A stretch of 64,000 nucleotides of DNA from Apis mellifera (taxonomy: Eukaryota; Arthropoda; Insecta; Hymenoptera; Apidae), in the NCBI RefSeq assembly GCF_003254395.2, contig NC_037639.1, forward strand, positions 4,320,501-4,384,500. Direction: 5' to 3'. A program made the position numbers and the translations under genes. Positions 13,591 through 26,900 of this stretch are shown in pieces. Under the pieces are notes generated by a model that saw nothing but the letters and a program-made list of their open reading frames with translations, did not search any database and was not told the origin of the DNA. How positions within the stretch are numbered: the stretch's first letter is position 1; each line of letters opens with the position of its first letter.

Positions 13591-13774
13591 TGACGATGTT
13601 TGACGTGCAGCCTAGGAACCGGATCTTGCGGCCAAGCCACGTTCTGCGCAGCTAAGCTGATTAGCGCCAAAATTCGCAGCGATGTGCTCATTTTGGTAGC
13701 GAGTGGCCCTGCAGGGTATCCTATGAATCAGCGGTAGCTTTCAATCCTCGTCATCGCCGCACCGATCGTCATTC
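13591..13774 (-). CDS. Isolated 5' exon encoding a signal peptide (secreted or membrane protein)
   Basis: Minus-strand exon with a strong acceptor (T11-CCAG) just before 13774 and a donor CA|GTAATA after 13591. The ATG at 13691 opens 33 codons plus two bases of a split codon. The product starts MSTSLRILALISLAA, a hydrophobic signal-peptide core, and continues WPQDPVPRLHVKHR. Codons are GC-rich, unlike the surroundings. The leader contains a 14-codon upstream ORF (13728-13772). The pattern W-x-x-D-x-x-P-R-L-x-V-K after the signal peptide resembles, from memory, the mature N-termini of insect class-1 semaphorins; this is a weak guess. The next exon would lie leftward, at least ~13.5 kb away, and upstream 5' UTR exon(s) to the right. 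If unspliced, the ORF would stop after 34 residues. Confidence 0.5.
13728..13772 (-). promoter_or_regulatory. Upstream ORF in the 5' leader of the signal-peptide exon
   Basis: ATG at 13772, two bases after the splice acceptor, opens 14 codons (MTIGAAMTRIESYR) and stops at TGA 13728, 36 nt before the main ATG at 13691. It contains a second in-frame ATG. Such uORFs commonly lower translation of the main frame. It is relevant only if the exon is spliced as proposed. Confidence 0.45.
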
Positions 13775-14747
13775 CTGGAAAAAAAAAAAGAAATTTATTG
13801 AAGTTTCATTCCAAAGTGTCGAAGAATCGAAAAGAAAAGCTTTTTACCGGCTAAAGAAAGAATTCAAGATGGTAAAGTTTAATTTAATATTAAAAATTAA
13901 GCTAAAGCAATTAAAAATCATTTCGATTTAGGGTGCTTAATAAAAAAAAATGAAAAAAGAATAAACATATAAACACTTTATCGTATGATATATAATACTC
14001 AATTATCCAACTTCAAAGCAGTACGCTTAAAGAGCTTTGCTGGAATCTAGGTCCCCCCTCACTTTATTACCGTGAAGAGGAACTTGAAAGAAGAAGTTAC
14101 CTAGTTCATTCTCATAAATGTGCCGCCGAGACGAGATCCAGCAATAATATTAAAAACAACAATTCGTATAATTAATTCCATGGAATGAACAATCGATTGC
14201 ATCGATCATATCCCTTTTAATATTTTCTGACAAACATGATATAAAATATATATATATATAATTTAAAAGAGAAAACTGAAAGAAACCCTCCCCCATTTTC
14301 CTCTTTCCCTATCGAGAAACGAGAAATTCGCTATTAAAATAATATACAAAAAAAATAAAAAGTGAACTCGATAATTCCACGATATCTCAACACAGAGAAG
14401 AGAAAGATCCTGGCTTGTCACCGTCGCGGTAGGAAAAAGTTTCTCACGTGGCCGCGTTAAAAATGCATGCATTTCTTAAAAATCTTGCCTGTTCTTAACA
14501 ACAGAACGGTGGGCGCAGAACGGTGTCACGAGCGTCTTTGTTCTTTTTTTTCCGCGGACGAACTTGTACATTGCACGGCTTCCTCCATCCGGAGGGGAGA
14601 GAGGGGAAGTGGTATCAGGCCAGACATTCGAGGAGGAAAGTGGAGGAGAAGGGAAGGCAACGGAGGGAGGGAGAAGATAAAAGGCTAACGAAGGAGAAAC
14701 GTTGAAGGACCTCCGACTGAAACGAGCGCGGCAACGACGATGAACAA

Positions 14748-14787
<40 letters not shown>
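14748..14787. repeat. (GAC)13 microsatellite
   Basis: Uninterrupted GAC trinucleotide run of about 40 bp. It generates poly-Thr (plus) and poly-Val (minus) in long ORFs that are otherwise unremarkable. Confidence 0.95.
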
Positions 14788-14789
<2 letters not shown>

Positions 14790-14923
14790 ATGCATTATGC
14801 AGAGAGGTCGCCAGCTCAAGCTTCTATTTGTCCTCGAGCTTTCGTGGCAGTCGACACCGGTGCCGCCGCGACTTCGAATACATTCGCGATTAGGTGGCAA
14901 ATCGGATGTACACCTATGCATAC

Positions 14924-14928
<5 letters not shown>

Positions 14929-14955
<27 letters not shown>
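14929..14955. repeat. (TA)n microsatellite
   Basis: Uninterrupted TA dinucleotide run of about 27 bp, 140 bp downstream of the GAC run. Confidence 0.95.
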
Positions 14956-17900
14956 GTAAAGGTTTTCGTTGAATCGAGCCGCATATCTAGCGCCGCCAAC
15001 CAACCGCCATTCCGCACGCAAAACGTACAGCTTAATTCCGTTTCCGTTTGCCCGACAGCTTCTTCCCCCTCCCGCCATTTGTCATCTCGAATCCGCTTGA
15101 GATCCATGAAAGGATTCAGGATTCATCGATCGAATGAAAGAACAAAAGGGATCGAATAACCGACCAAGGCCAAGTATCGTGTGGCCAATAAGAAGATTCG
15201 ATACTTCTCCTTCGTAACAGGATTTCTCGTTTCAAAATAAATTTTTAAATTACGATCGTGTGACTGATCGTGGACTATGAGAAATAAAATTTATACATTA
15301 TAGAATTGGAAGAAAGACAGAGGGGGAAAAACACAATTCCAATCCACTTTCTTTCTTTTTTTCCTTCGTACAAATGCTATTAGTCTAATCCGATTTTTCC
15401 ACGAAGAACGAGATAACCGCGATTCCTCCTCGATGATCTTGGTAATCGAACTCATCGGCACAAATCGTACGAATTCTAATCCCTTGTTTCAAAACACTTG
15501 TTCAAACAAAAAGAAAAGGAGAAAAGAGGAGAAGAAACAAGGTTGCGGGGAGAGATAGTTCTCGATAGTTTGTACGGCGAATACGATCGTAAATTTCGCG
15601 AGATAGAGGCGCACTCGTTTCCCAGGGGACCGCTTGAAAACGGGGAGGGAAAAGTGCAACACGGACAAAGTGCTCGCCATATATACGCATCTGAGAGAGG
15701 CCGAGAGTCGGTCTCTTAGGCGTGGCTCGCCCTACTTTCGAGACGAGCCACCGTTGGATCGAGAGTCACTTCCCTCCAGCATCCTCGCCGTCGCCGTCGG
15801 TTTCCGATTCCTCTCCTCGGCGGCGCGAAACCAGACTTTCTCCTACGAGTCACGAGCCGCCCAGCCCCTCTCGATCGTGGAAAACGGAAAATGGATCGAT
15901 TTAATTCGTCGATCGGGGGGAAAAATCTCGAGGAGAGGAGATTAGGATACGGTCTGAGGCCAGCACGTGGATCTGGAAGGAAATGTCGTGTGATCAGAAT
16001 TGGCGAGACGAGAGGAAGATTAAGGTAATCTTTCTTCTCCTCTTACGAGATTTTTATTCGATTTTTTTTTCGAATTGGAAAACTGGTGGAGTGTCGTATC
16101 GCGAATAAAGGTTAATTTCGGCTCGTTACTTTGGCAGAGAGATGACACCGATCGAATTTCAATGGAGGTCCCTACAAAAATACCGGGCCATTCAATCGTG
16201 AGAATATATAGGGCAAACTCTCGATATAAATCGGCTAAAGGTGAAAAAAAGAGAGGGAAAAAGAAGAGAGAAAAAAGGAAGGAAAGAAAACACCTTTTAT
16301 TCATACCGTTTAAACACAGCTATTCCGCGAGGGGGAAAAAGAACAATAACAAGGGAATCCTTGTATAAAGGGCCATAGAATCGCGATAACAATGAAATCG
16401 CCGCTGCATCGTGTTCCCAAATGTTTCGTATCCAAACGAAACGTGATTTTAATGAACTTTTCGCGCATTAACGAAGCGATCAATTTTTCATATACTCCAG
16501 AGATCGAAGTGGGTCAAAGGAATATCGGAAGAAAGATAAATAAAACAACGAGATTAGAAAAAATTTATAGTAGTTAAGTGCGAAAGGAAGTCTAGTCTCT
16601 CGTAATTATTCATTGTGCGTGGTTCAAACTGGGTCAAGAAACGGCAGGAACGAATCGAAGACAAAAGAGGATCGAAAAATTACAGAGACCCGGATGGCGA
16701 AACCACGGAGCCAACAATGGCCGAGTGAAAAAGAGAGCCACGGGAAAATTCACGGGCGCCACGTGTAATAATTATCCATGCGCTTTGTGCGTACAGCGCC
16801 TGAATAAGAGCAACCGACGACACGATCACGTGACACGCTCGGACCGTGTATAATTGCAGACCGATCATTCACCGTTCAACGAGCCGAGGATCAAAGCAAA
16901 AACAGTAGGCCTGCTCTCACGTCTTGCTCGCGATTTCCAGCTTTGTGAAATCCTCCACGATGTTCCGTGCCGTGATCGTTTGTTTCGTAGCGGCGCGGCT
17001 TTCAAAGAGACCCTCTCGCATACAACGTGTCTCTCAAATTGCCAGTGGATAGTCGTATTAGTCGATGAAAAAAAGGATATTCACTTAAATTCCTTTCGAA
17101 TATTAGTCTCAAATGAAATTATCCCCCTCGATCTATATATTTTGGCTAGTCAGACTTTTCTTCGATTATTTTACTTCAAAGTAAGAGGAAAATTTCTTTG
17201 AACGAAGAAAAAAAATTTACCCTATCGGGACCACCTCTCCATTTTCCACCATCCCACCCGGTACACGCGTATCGATCTAACCGCGCTCTCTTCTTTTTTC
17301 TCCTCCTCCCCCCAGTCTCGTTTTCCTACCCTTTCTCCTTTTTTCCCTTTCTCCCCCGCATCCTCATCGGCTAACACCTGTGCAACGCCAACGCCTTCTC
17401 GACTTTTTCTATTTTTTTATCGGCGTGCGTTTACACCCAGAGATCCCATTCCTTCGCGAGGAAGGTCTATCGCGAATTTATCGGGCCGAATAAATCGGTG
17501 AAGTCGTGATCCATTTTTACTCCGATATTTTTCTTTTTTTCTTTTTCGCACAGCGGATACAATACTTATTCCATGAATTCGTTCCACGGACGGTGTAACC
17601 GGTTGTCCTCGATTTTTCCATTCCTCCCTGTCGATAAACGCCTTTTCTCTCCCCCGTTTTCGCGCGCTTTCGCCATTCTTTCCTCCCCGGGTTTTAAACG
17701 AAAGTGGATTGGATCTTCGTTCGATCTGACCTTCCTTTTCTCTTCCAGAAAATGTAAATGGTATAAACGATAGGATAAAGTTAGTGCAGACAAGATTACA
17801 GTATACACGCCACTTCATGACCAAGGATTATGAGCAACGAAACCTCAAAACTTTGTCAAAACTATCCCTGTCTCTCTCGTTGCGACAAACTTCTCGATGG

Positions 17901-20900
17901 CTGTGTCGTGTAAAAGACAAATATCGCCGTTGAGCGATACAATTTGCCGCAAAGTGTGCGTTTCATTCTCATGCCGAGGAAACATTTCGTTTGTCGAAGA
18001 ATAATAGAGGATGAAGTATTTGCAATAATATAATGAGCACAAATTTTTTGACGAATAATTCTTCGAAGAAAAATATTTCGTTCACTCGATGTTTCAACGA
18101 ATGGAAAGAAAAATTTGCAAAATGCTCTCCTCTTTCGAGGACGAATTTGCGAACGGATTGCCGCAACGCTTCTTAAACGGTTTCCATAAACGCAATCCCG
18201 ATAAATAAGCGAGTTGTCACGGATTTGTCAACTATTCGCGCGCTTATCGACAGTCGTAATCGCGGCTGCAACAACCGTTTAGGAATGGAATTCGTTGCGA
18301 GCCTCCTTCGATTGCGACAAGTTTCCAGAGATCGCGTCCTCTCCTCGATGGTTCAATGGAATCGAGAAGGAGAGGAGGGAAAAAGGGGAGCGGATGCGAG
18401 TGAAAGTAAGGAAGAAAGGAAGGGTAAGATAAGTCCAGCGGAGAATGATGAAAGGCGCGAAAAAAGAGGATACACAAGATATCCGCGCGACGATGAATGA
18501 GTCTAGGTACGGGCCTTTGAGCCTCCAACCAGGCTGTGATTAATAAGTAACGTCGATCTCGGCCAAAGTTTCCTCTCGAGCTTCCTTCGCCGTTGCACAG
18601 CCCGCCCCCGACTGTCACACTTCTCCGTGACAGGCAGGAGCAGGTAAGTAAGTAACAATTTTTCCAAAATAAATGGCGTTCCCCTTTTCAGAGAGAATTG
18701 AGTTTTGGTGAAAAGAGAGAGAACTTTAACTTAGTGATTTTATCGATCGAAAAGAGAATAGAAGATGGAAAAGATAATTCTTAATAGGACGAGAAATATT
18801 TTCTTTTATCCATATTTTCTTCTTTTTAATCAAATACACGCAAAATGAAATATCAAGTGAGAGATTCGTACAAACTTTCCTTTTTTCATGAGAACAGGAT
18901 ACGCCAAAATTCCGACTGACAGCGTGTGCAAATTTAATCGTTCCATTTGCTTATATCAATTTAATTCCACCAGAGATATCACACGCTCGTCGGGGAGATA
19001 GGCCACGTCTCTAAACTTCGTAAATTCGAAAACGAAATTGTACCTCCGTATTTCCAGCAAGTATAAGCAGACAGATCTGATATCCCAATTAAATTTCATC
19101 CCGCCGCACGTTTAACCCCGTCGCAACATCTTTCTCGAGATAAGAATCGGAGCCAGCGACCACTGGCCGCACGCTTAACGAAGCGTTTCGAGACATCCGC
19201 ATCGAGAGAGAAAGAAAAACCGATATAAATCCAACTTACAAACCCAAATGGCTACGTTATACTGCTATTCGAAAATATTATACCAGAGTATTATATCGGC
19301 CATACTCGATAAACAGTCTCACCCTCCCCTGCAGGGAAGAAGGAACAGGTGTGGAAGCATTCATACCTCTGAACTGTGTACGATCAATGATACGCGTTAT
19401 CTCCGTGAACAGGTGAAAGGGTACGCACGCAGGTTAACGCGATTACACGCCGATGTTCTCTGTTTATACACCTACTTGTCGTAACGAGCGAGGAATCGTC
19501 CGTTACGTGGCAAAGTTGCGGGGTTATCGGAGCGAGAGAAGTGGCGGGCCAAGTGCTGGCTACTGCGGTAACTATGAAAGCTTGGAGAGAAGAGAAGAGA
19601 GGAGGAGGAGGGGGGATCGTGGCCGCATAAGATAGCGGAAGGAGACAGAGGCGGCGAACGTGGCGGGCTATTTAAACGTGGGGCGAATGAATATTCAGAG
19701 GAGCGCGGTCTTCGTGCCCCCAGGTGACCTCTCGTGGAAACGACCAGGTGAAATGGTCCAAATCACGGCGAATATTCAGATCTCGAAAACCACCGCCCTC
19801 CGTGCAAATTATTCTCGTTACGAATGCCTGCGATCGAGACCTGTGCCGAGCTATGTAAAAGAGTGTAACCAAAACCGCGATTCCCCTTGCAAATTTCTTC
19901 CGAATGGAGAACGCTCTCTCCCTCCTTTCTTTCCCTCTCTGCTCCAGAGACGTGGGAATTTAATGCCGCTTTGAATACCCTGTGCCTGTTGAAATATCTA
20001 TGCCGGCTTGTTAAGTTCGATATCAGCCCAGAGGGAACGTCTGAATTGCTTATAAATAATTGATCGCGTGTCATCTGATGAATATATATATATATGTATA
20101 TTCGTTCTCGAGTTATATATTTAAATTGTGAGAGAAAAAGGATACTCAGTTTCTTGGGAAACTAAAGTAAATTAATCGTATTCACAATTGAAGGAGAAGG
20201 CAAAATTCAGAAGAAGGATAGAATTCTTCGTTAAAGGATCCTTCCAATTTTCGAGTTAAGAAACACCTGCATTCTCGAGCATCGTTTCCCCTATTCGAAT
20301 ACTTCCGGCGTGTTTCGCGTGGGCGAGCAGCGACTTGCCACGTTGCTTAAGATCGCGTTGCAAAAGAAGCAGCTGACTAACTTACACTCTCGTCCCAGAC
20401 GACAATGTACGACGATTAAGTTGCTGTTCACGAAAATACATGCGCCTAAGTCTGTAACGGTTCGCCAACTGCGAAAACAGCTGCGATGTGTGCATGTAAT
20501 TGAGATTATTTTTTCACCGAGTTAAAATTTTATTTGTTTAAATTGAATTTATTTGGATAAATTGAATTGAATTAATATCTAACGTTAAGTTCTTTTCAGA
20601 AGCTTGATCGGAGAGGAATGTTAATTACTGAATAATAAATATATTTCTCGATCTTCATCTCGGGGGCTTTCCCCTTTTTATTTTGCAAAAATTTCTCATC
20701 CCTCCTTGCGATTTGTCCCGAGGAGTCACAGTTGTTTAATTATGGAAATTATATTTGATCTACAAGTGGGAGGTATCTTATCTTGTGCGTGAAAGTGTCC
20801 AAATTTACATTGGAAAATACGTTGAACGCGATTTTGAAATGCAAATATTTGATCGATCCGCTCCGCAAATATTCCCGCAAGTGTAACTTTAATGTAAGAC

Positions 20901-23900
20901 GTTGGAAAAATACCAGCGGTAATAACAAGAAATTCCGATTCTCCCTTCGAATTCGCGCCGCTTTCAAATTACGACCCTTAAAATTGCACATTGAGCAAGC
21001 TCATATCTTTTTCCATATGACGATATTATCGATCGTGCTCTGATATTTTTCTCACGAATACTATCCTATTACGAAATAAAAGCGTTATATCACAAACAAT
21101 TGTAGCTCCAAACGATCAAAGTTGTACCAAAAACGGATCAACTGTATGAAATCGATGCCCAACATGTCTTCAGATTATTGTAAATATTAAATTTCATCGT
21201 AATCGAAAAGGAGAGACAAAAATTTCCGTCCAATCTTCAAATTAAACACATTTCTCGTCCCGCGAAAAGCTTCTTCCGTTAAACAGGAGGAGGAAGAACT
21301 CGTTGCTCGATGATGAAGCGTGGTAAAAACTGTGGTGGCCGAAAACTGCGTAATAACGGGGAACGAGAATGGAGCGCGGAATTACCTCTTGCTCGGGTAA
21401 TTTCCTCGGGGAAGGATCCTTATACCACGTTGCAGGGGGCGAGACATTGGGCCGGCCATGATTGTGTTTGCCTTTCAGGACGACGACGACGAGCCACTCC
21501 GTTCCCGCGGATAATCGTCGCAATTAATACGGCGAACGTTAACGGTAAAAGAAGAAACGAAGATGGGTCCACGTGCCGCGAGGAAAAACGTGGAAAAGAC
21601 GTTGGCTGATGGCAACGGTGCCCGCGCGCAACAGTACAGTTTCTGGAATGTACACTTCTCCCTCTCTCTCTCCCTCCCTCTCGTAATTTCCGTTAGCTAA
21701 CCCACGTTCGCCCACGTGCAACTATTCTTTGTCGGTCTTGCAACGCGGAATGCATCCTCGGATGCCTCGGATGATTCTTCTCCAAGTCGCTATCGAGAAG
21801 ATAATTTAAAAAGAATTATCGAAAGCTGATTACATCTTTCGATGTAAATCAGAAAAATTGACGATGATAGCGATGAAAATCTGCATTTGAAATTTCCACG
21901 ATTTCACGGTAAGTAATAACAGTAATGATATCACCGCCCACGTTCATTTAACCTTAATCGAATCCGAACTATTCCAAGAGAAGCTCTTGGAAGCAAAGAA
22001 CGCGAGGAATGTCCCTGTATTGTACGATTGATTAATCTTTCGAATAAGCATCCATTATAGGATAGGAAAGGCAACAGTAGTGGAAAGCGCGGGAATAATC
22101 CACGAGTCAATTCAAATGGAAAGGAACGCGGGCATCGGTTCTTTCGATGGAGACGATAACGCGATAAAACCCGGGAGGAAGGAATGCATCGAGGGAACAA
22201 GACCAATTTCTACGTCTCCCTCTCCCTCCATTCAACCCAGCACGTTTCACGAAAGAAACCTATCGAAATCGTCGAATCTTTCCCTCTTCCTTCCCCCCTC
22301 ACTTTCGCCTCCCTCGCGTTTACCTCACGTCACGCTACAAAATTCATTTTATCGCGACAGGGAGGACGAATCGATATTTCTCGGCAATCCGATAAACGAA
22401 CGACGAGAAGATTGCAACCGGCGGCGCGATGCAATAAATGGATGTAGATGCGGCGAAGGTGTGGATACGTGTTTCGTTACGAGCAAGGGTGACGCCTGTG
22501 TAACGCACGCGTGTGTAATACGCCAGGTGTCCGTGCCACGTTGCTTGCCAACGTGCATAGGCGCCGGACGCCATGTCTTGACGCGTTCGATTATCGTTAT
22601 CCCAATAATTTTTCCTATCCCTTAAACAGACAAGTATTTCGAAATTTGTAATTTCCACGAAAGAGATCCTCGTTATTTATGGTTGAAATATATTAACAAC
22701 ATCGATAGTCCTGCATACTCTACACGTTTAAAGTATCCTATCCTAAAAGCGAGAAGAAAAAGAGAATTTGAGAATTTCATCCTGTTTGGAGTTTGCTCAA
22801 CTTCGAGTATCGCTGACCCCGCATCAACCAAGGAATCGTTAGAATTTCTTGGAACGATCCTCCCACTCCTCCTCACAAGGAAAATTCAATCGATCCTCGA
22901 GGAACAAACGCGTCGTAACTTGCACAAGCCTTCCAATTTCCGCGGAGGACTCACCCCCTTTTAAGGGACGCCTATGACACACGTAGCCGGATGGCTCGAA
23001 GCACCTCGCGCCTGTGGACGATTGTCATCGATCGATTTCCACCAGAGAAGACGACGCCGGGCGTCGTAGCTGCGGGCCAATCGAATTTTCATCACCGCCA
23101 AGGCAAGCCCTGAATATTCATACCCTCGAATCCCTGCTACCTTGCACACGTCCCCCGGTGGTTGCTCTCCCCCTCCCCTAACCTACACGTACACAGCCGC
23201 CGGGTAATCGTGGAGCCCTCCCTCCCCGCCTGACCGCCAGCTGAATTTAAACTGATGCGCAGGGGAGGGCGCGTGATCGCCGTAGGGGCGCTTGAAAGCG
23301 GATCGAACGCGCTTCTAGGGTGAACGCCGCTCGACATCCTCTCCTTACCGCTATTTATGCCTCCGTATATATCGGAGGATGAACGGATTGGCACGTGGTG
23401 ATTATCGAGTTGGTCAATTATCGGCGGGATTCGCGATCAATCGTCCTGCGGATTGTTGATTCTTCGAGTTGCCAGTATTATCGGTTAGAACTTTGGACAA
23501 AGGCGACGTAGGATGAATAAGTTATAGATTCGAGGAGCGTTTTGAAGAAATTTTCCTTCGATTAATTTATCGATAATTATTAACGATATTTCTAATCTAA
23601 AGGGGGGGAAATTAAATTCGATCAGGCAGGAGGAAATATTGATATTTATTTTCCCCTCTATTTGAATTAATTTCATGTTTATCCATCCGATGTTGAATAA
23701 TTCAATACGCGGTTGAATGTTGGCAAATACTGCGAGTGGGTGAAAATGCAATCGCTATTGCGCAAATATCCGGACGAGGTGTACGAAGTGTAATAATAAA
23801 TATTGACGCGATAAGTTGTTATAATAATTTTTAAAAAGGGTATTTATTAATTCGTTCGCCCTGCTTGATCGATCGAGTAGAGATTCCAATTAATTTTATT

Positions 23901-26900
23901 CGCGTTCATAGTTTGGCAAATTCGTATTCATAACTCGGTGCCAACGATAAGAGATTTGTTTCCCGCTTCTTAGATTCTCCGCGACAATGGATTAGAATTA
24001 TGATTCGCAGGCAAAATCAAGAAACGAGGGGAGCAGCCTTATCTCTATGAACTATTGTAACTTTGCTTGGTTCGAAATTACACACCGGCAAATCTGTACA
24101 AATAAATGGCTGTGTATAATCGAAATAAGAAGAGTGGAGTGATTCTGTACGGCCCTCGTTTGAACCAATAACAACTTCTACCCGTGTAACGCACTCGAAG
24201 ATAAGAGCTTTCCGATAGTTTGAACGAAGAAAAACCCGTTTTTCCACCACTCACATTAGTCACAAGAATTTATTCTTGCGGCTAATAGGTTTCTCTCCAA
24301 GATGGCAGCGACTCTGGTATTTTTTCTCTCTTTTCTTTTTTTTTAAACGCGCCGCCTTACGTCTTACGTCTACTTTAGAGGCGCACTTGACTCTTTTAGT
24401 ACGTTGCTTTTTTTTTTTTAAGAAGGAGAAAAAAAAAAGAAGAAAACTTTCCACGTGCTTGGTTACAAACTTCGCCTGCAACGACTTTTGTAAATATTTA
24501 AATTTATAAGGAACGTAGTAGAGGGAAGGTAGCAGTAGAACTAAAGATGGTTTGAATAATTTTATTGCGCGTGAATAGACTGATCTTCAATAAGATGAAG
24601 AAATAATTCTACACCGAGAGAATAAAAGAGAGAGAGAGACTTTCTTCGAGAAAAATTAACATCAATCTTTCTAATCCACTCTTGTACAACGATAATTCAC
24701 GATCAACCTACTTTCGACACGGTTCACGTGTCCACGTGTTTCGAGCTCGTTTCTTTCAAACGAGCGTGTTATCGAGCAAAAAAAAAAAAAGAAAGATGGA
24801 GAGAGAGAGAATAGGTTACAAAGGATATCAAGCGTAGAAAAAGACAAGGAGCGGATAAAAATCAGCCGCTTTTCAGTCCGAACCACTCGACGCTTCTTGC
24901 AGCCGGGGTGATCTGACGCGTGTGCAGCCGTTAAACCGAGGGGAAAAGGAGAAAGGGTGGCTGAACAGGGGCAAAAGAGAGAGAGAGAGAAATGTCCAGA
25001 GCAACATACGTGAGAGGGAGGGGGATAGGACTGGCAGCTGGCCTACGTATGCTCGCCTATCTTCCTCCTGGAAGGGGGAATGCGCGAAAGAGGGGGACAG
25101 GAGGAAACAAAAGCGAGCGATGGAATTCTCCGTGAAAAAAGGAAGAAGGAATGGAAACAAAAAGATAAAGGAGTGATGGGGTAAAAAAGAGGCGACGAGG
25201 TGGCCGAAGAGGAGGAAAAAGCGGAAGACAGATCGAGGAAAATACGGGGGTGGAAAGAAAATGTAAGAGACCGGTGGAAGAATCGAGGGCTCGCGGCCGT
25301 CGAGTTTCTTCGCCGAGATTTCTCGTTCAAAGTACTCCGCAAACGCGCGGACCTGCCTACATCCATTCATGATTCTTTTTCAAAAGGAGCTCCCTATCCT
25401 TTCATATCTTCCACTCTCCTCCCTCTCTCTGGCCTCTCAACGAGCCAGCCGTGTGGACCGCGGGCTGAAATTATTTAGCCACAGTTTCCGACCGCTGCCG
25501 GCAACGCGCTTATTTCACTCTTATTCTCCCCGGATGGACGTTTCACGGCTAAATCGAAACCAATTAAACGTGACTCCGAGGAGAGAATGTGGGATTTAAG
25601 ACACGATTGAACGTGTCGAACGATCCGATGGATTGATTCTTCGTATTCTATATGGACGAAAATTTTAAGAAATCGAGAATCTGAATTGAATTGTTTCGAA
25701 GAAAATAATTTAGAAACTATGGTTTCGATATTAGAGATTACTCTTGCTACGAAGACTCTCGATTTATTTTAGAATGAACGCGTTTATATCTTTTCCTTCC
25801 CTCCGTCTTGAGAGATTAAAAATGTGTGATCAAAATTTTATCGAAAACGTTTGCACACCGCTTGAAACGAGGTTGCACGGTAAACTGGGACGATATTTGC
25901 CGAGAGAATTTACGGAAGCGAGCGATATTATATATATGTCGTCGATCCTAAAGCGATTGGATATTTTTCTCGGTCAAAGGTTAATAGCCCGGGTGTACAC
26001 GCCGAGGTTTTTAATTCATTTTAATTTGACACACCACCACGTTTAATAACCGATCGCTGAATATTTCGCGCCGAGGCGAGTTGGACAATAAATCGAGCTT
26101 AACGAGCGCAGATTTCCAGCGATGCACGCGTCAGTTTCAATGAGATTCATAATGGATCGTAGTTTCGAATTGCTTTTGGAAAAAGAGGAAAAACACCTTG
26201 CTTTGAGACGCTTTGAGATCGATTCTATACAACTTTGTGTATCGATCGAGCGATAATTATTGTACCGTTCGGTCAATGATTATTTCGAGGGATGGAAAAT
26301 GAATAGAATCGTCGAAGAGGAAGAAGAAGGAGTGAAAACGGTATTGGTAACAATAAGAGGGAAGGAGATGAAGTAGAGTTTCGTCATCCGTGAATATTAA
26401 ATGAAGCTTGATGTCTGGAAGAACGGTGTTTTGATGCAAATTTTTACAACTGTTCCAAGATTACGATAAATGTATTAATTTCTCGTTTCTCGAAGGGAAT
26501 ACATTTCGTTTTTCTTAGAAAATAGATGGGGAACGAAATAATCGAATGAACCTTAAACAGAATTTCGTGAAAAATTGTACCAAAACCACTCATCGATTTA
26601 TCAGTTTATTACTCCTTTTTTGACTGGTCTGATTCATCCCTTCTTTATTTCCAACAATTTTTTTTTTTTTTGATCGATCTCGAAAAAAAAACACACAGGC
26701 AAATTTTCATCTATCCGGCCGTTTATCCAAAAAGTAGCGCAACACATTCGTTCCATTCGCGATCCACGGTTAAAAACCGGATGAAAAAGAATCCATCTGT
26801 GCAGGCGGGTTTTAAACGAACCACTACATTATTCGATCCGCTCAACCCTGTGTAATGAAATCAACGAAAGCAAAAATAAACGCAACAACATTTCACCTGT

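Noticed and set aside
14740..15159. 139-aa plus and 140-aa minus ORFs with poly-Thr or poly-Val and (Ile-Tyr)n
   Set aside because: Both are produced by the (GAC)n and (TA)n microsatellites being open in several frames; no domain and no splice context.
15660..16030. TATA-like ATATATAC and GC-rich downstream sequence as a plus-strand promoter with first exon ending at AAG|GTAATC
   Set aside because: No initiator at the expected distance, no coding frame joined to it, and the donor is unremarkable.
22080..22625. 181-aa plus-strand ORF
   Set aside because: Longest ORF on the left side, but low-complexity Ser/Pro/Arg content in a GC-rich patch, overlapped by similarly long ORFs in other frames; no recognisable motif.
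24873..25370. 165-aa minus-strand ORF rich in Phe/Leu/Ser/Pro
   Set aside because: Arises from a pyrimidine-rich strand (purine-rich on plus); similar open frames occur in two other frames, so it is compositional.
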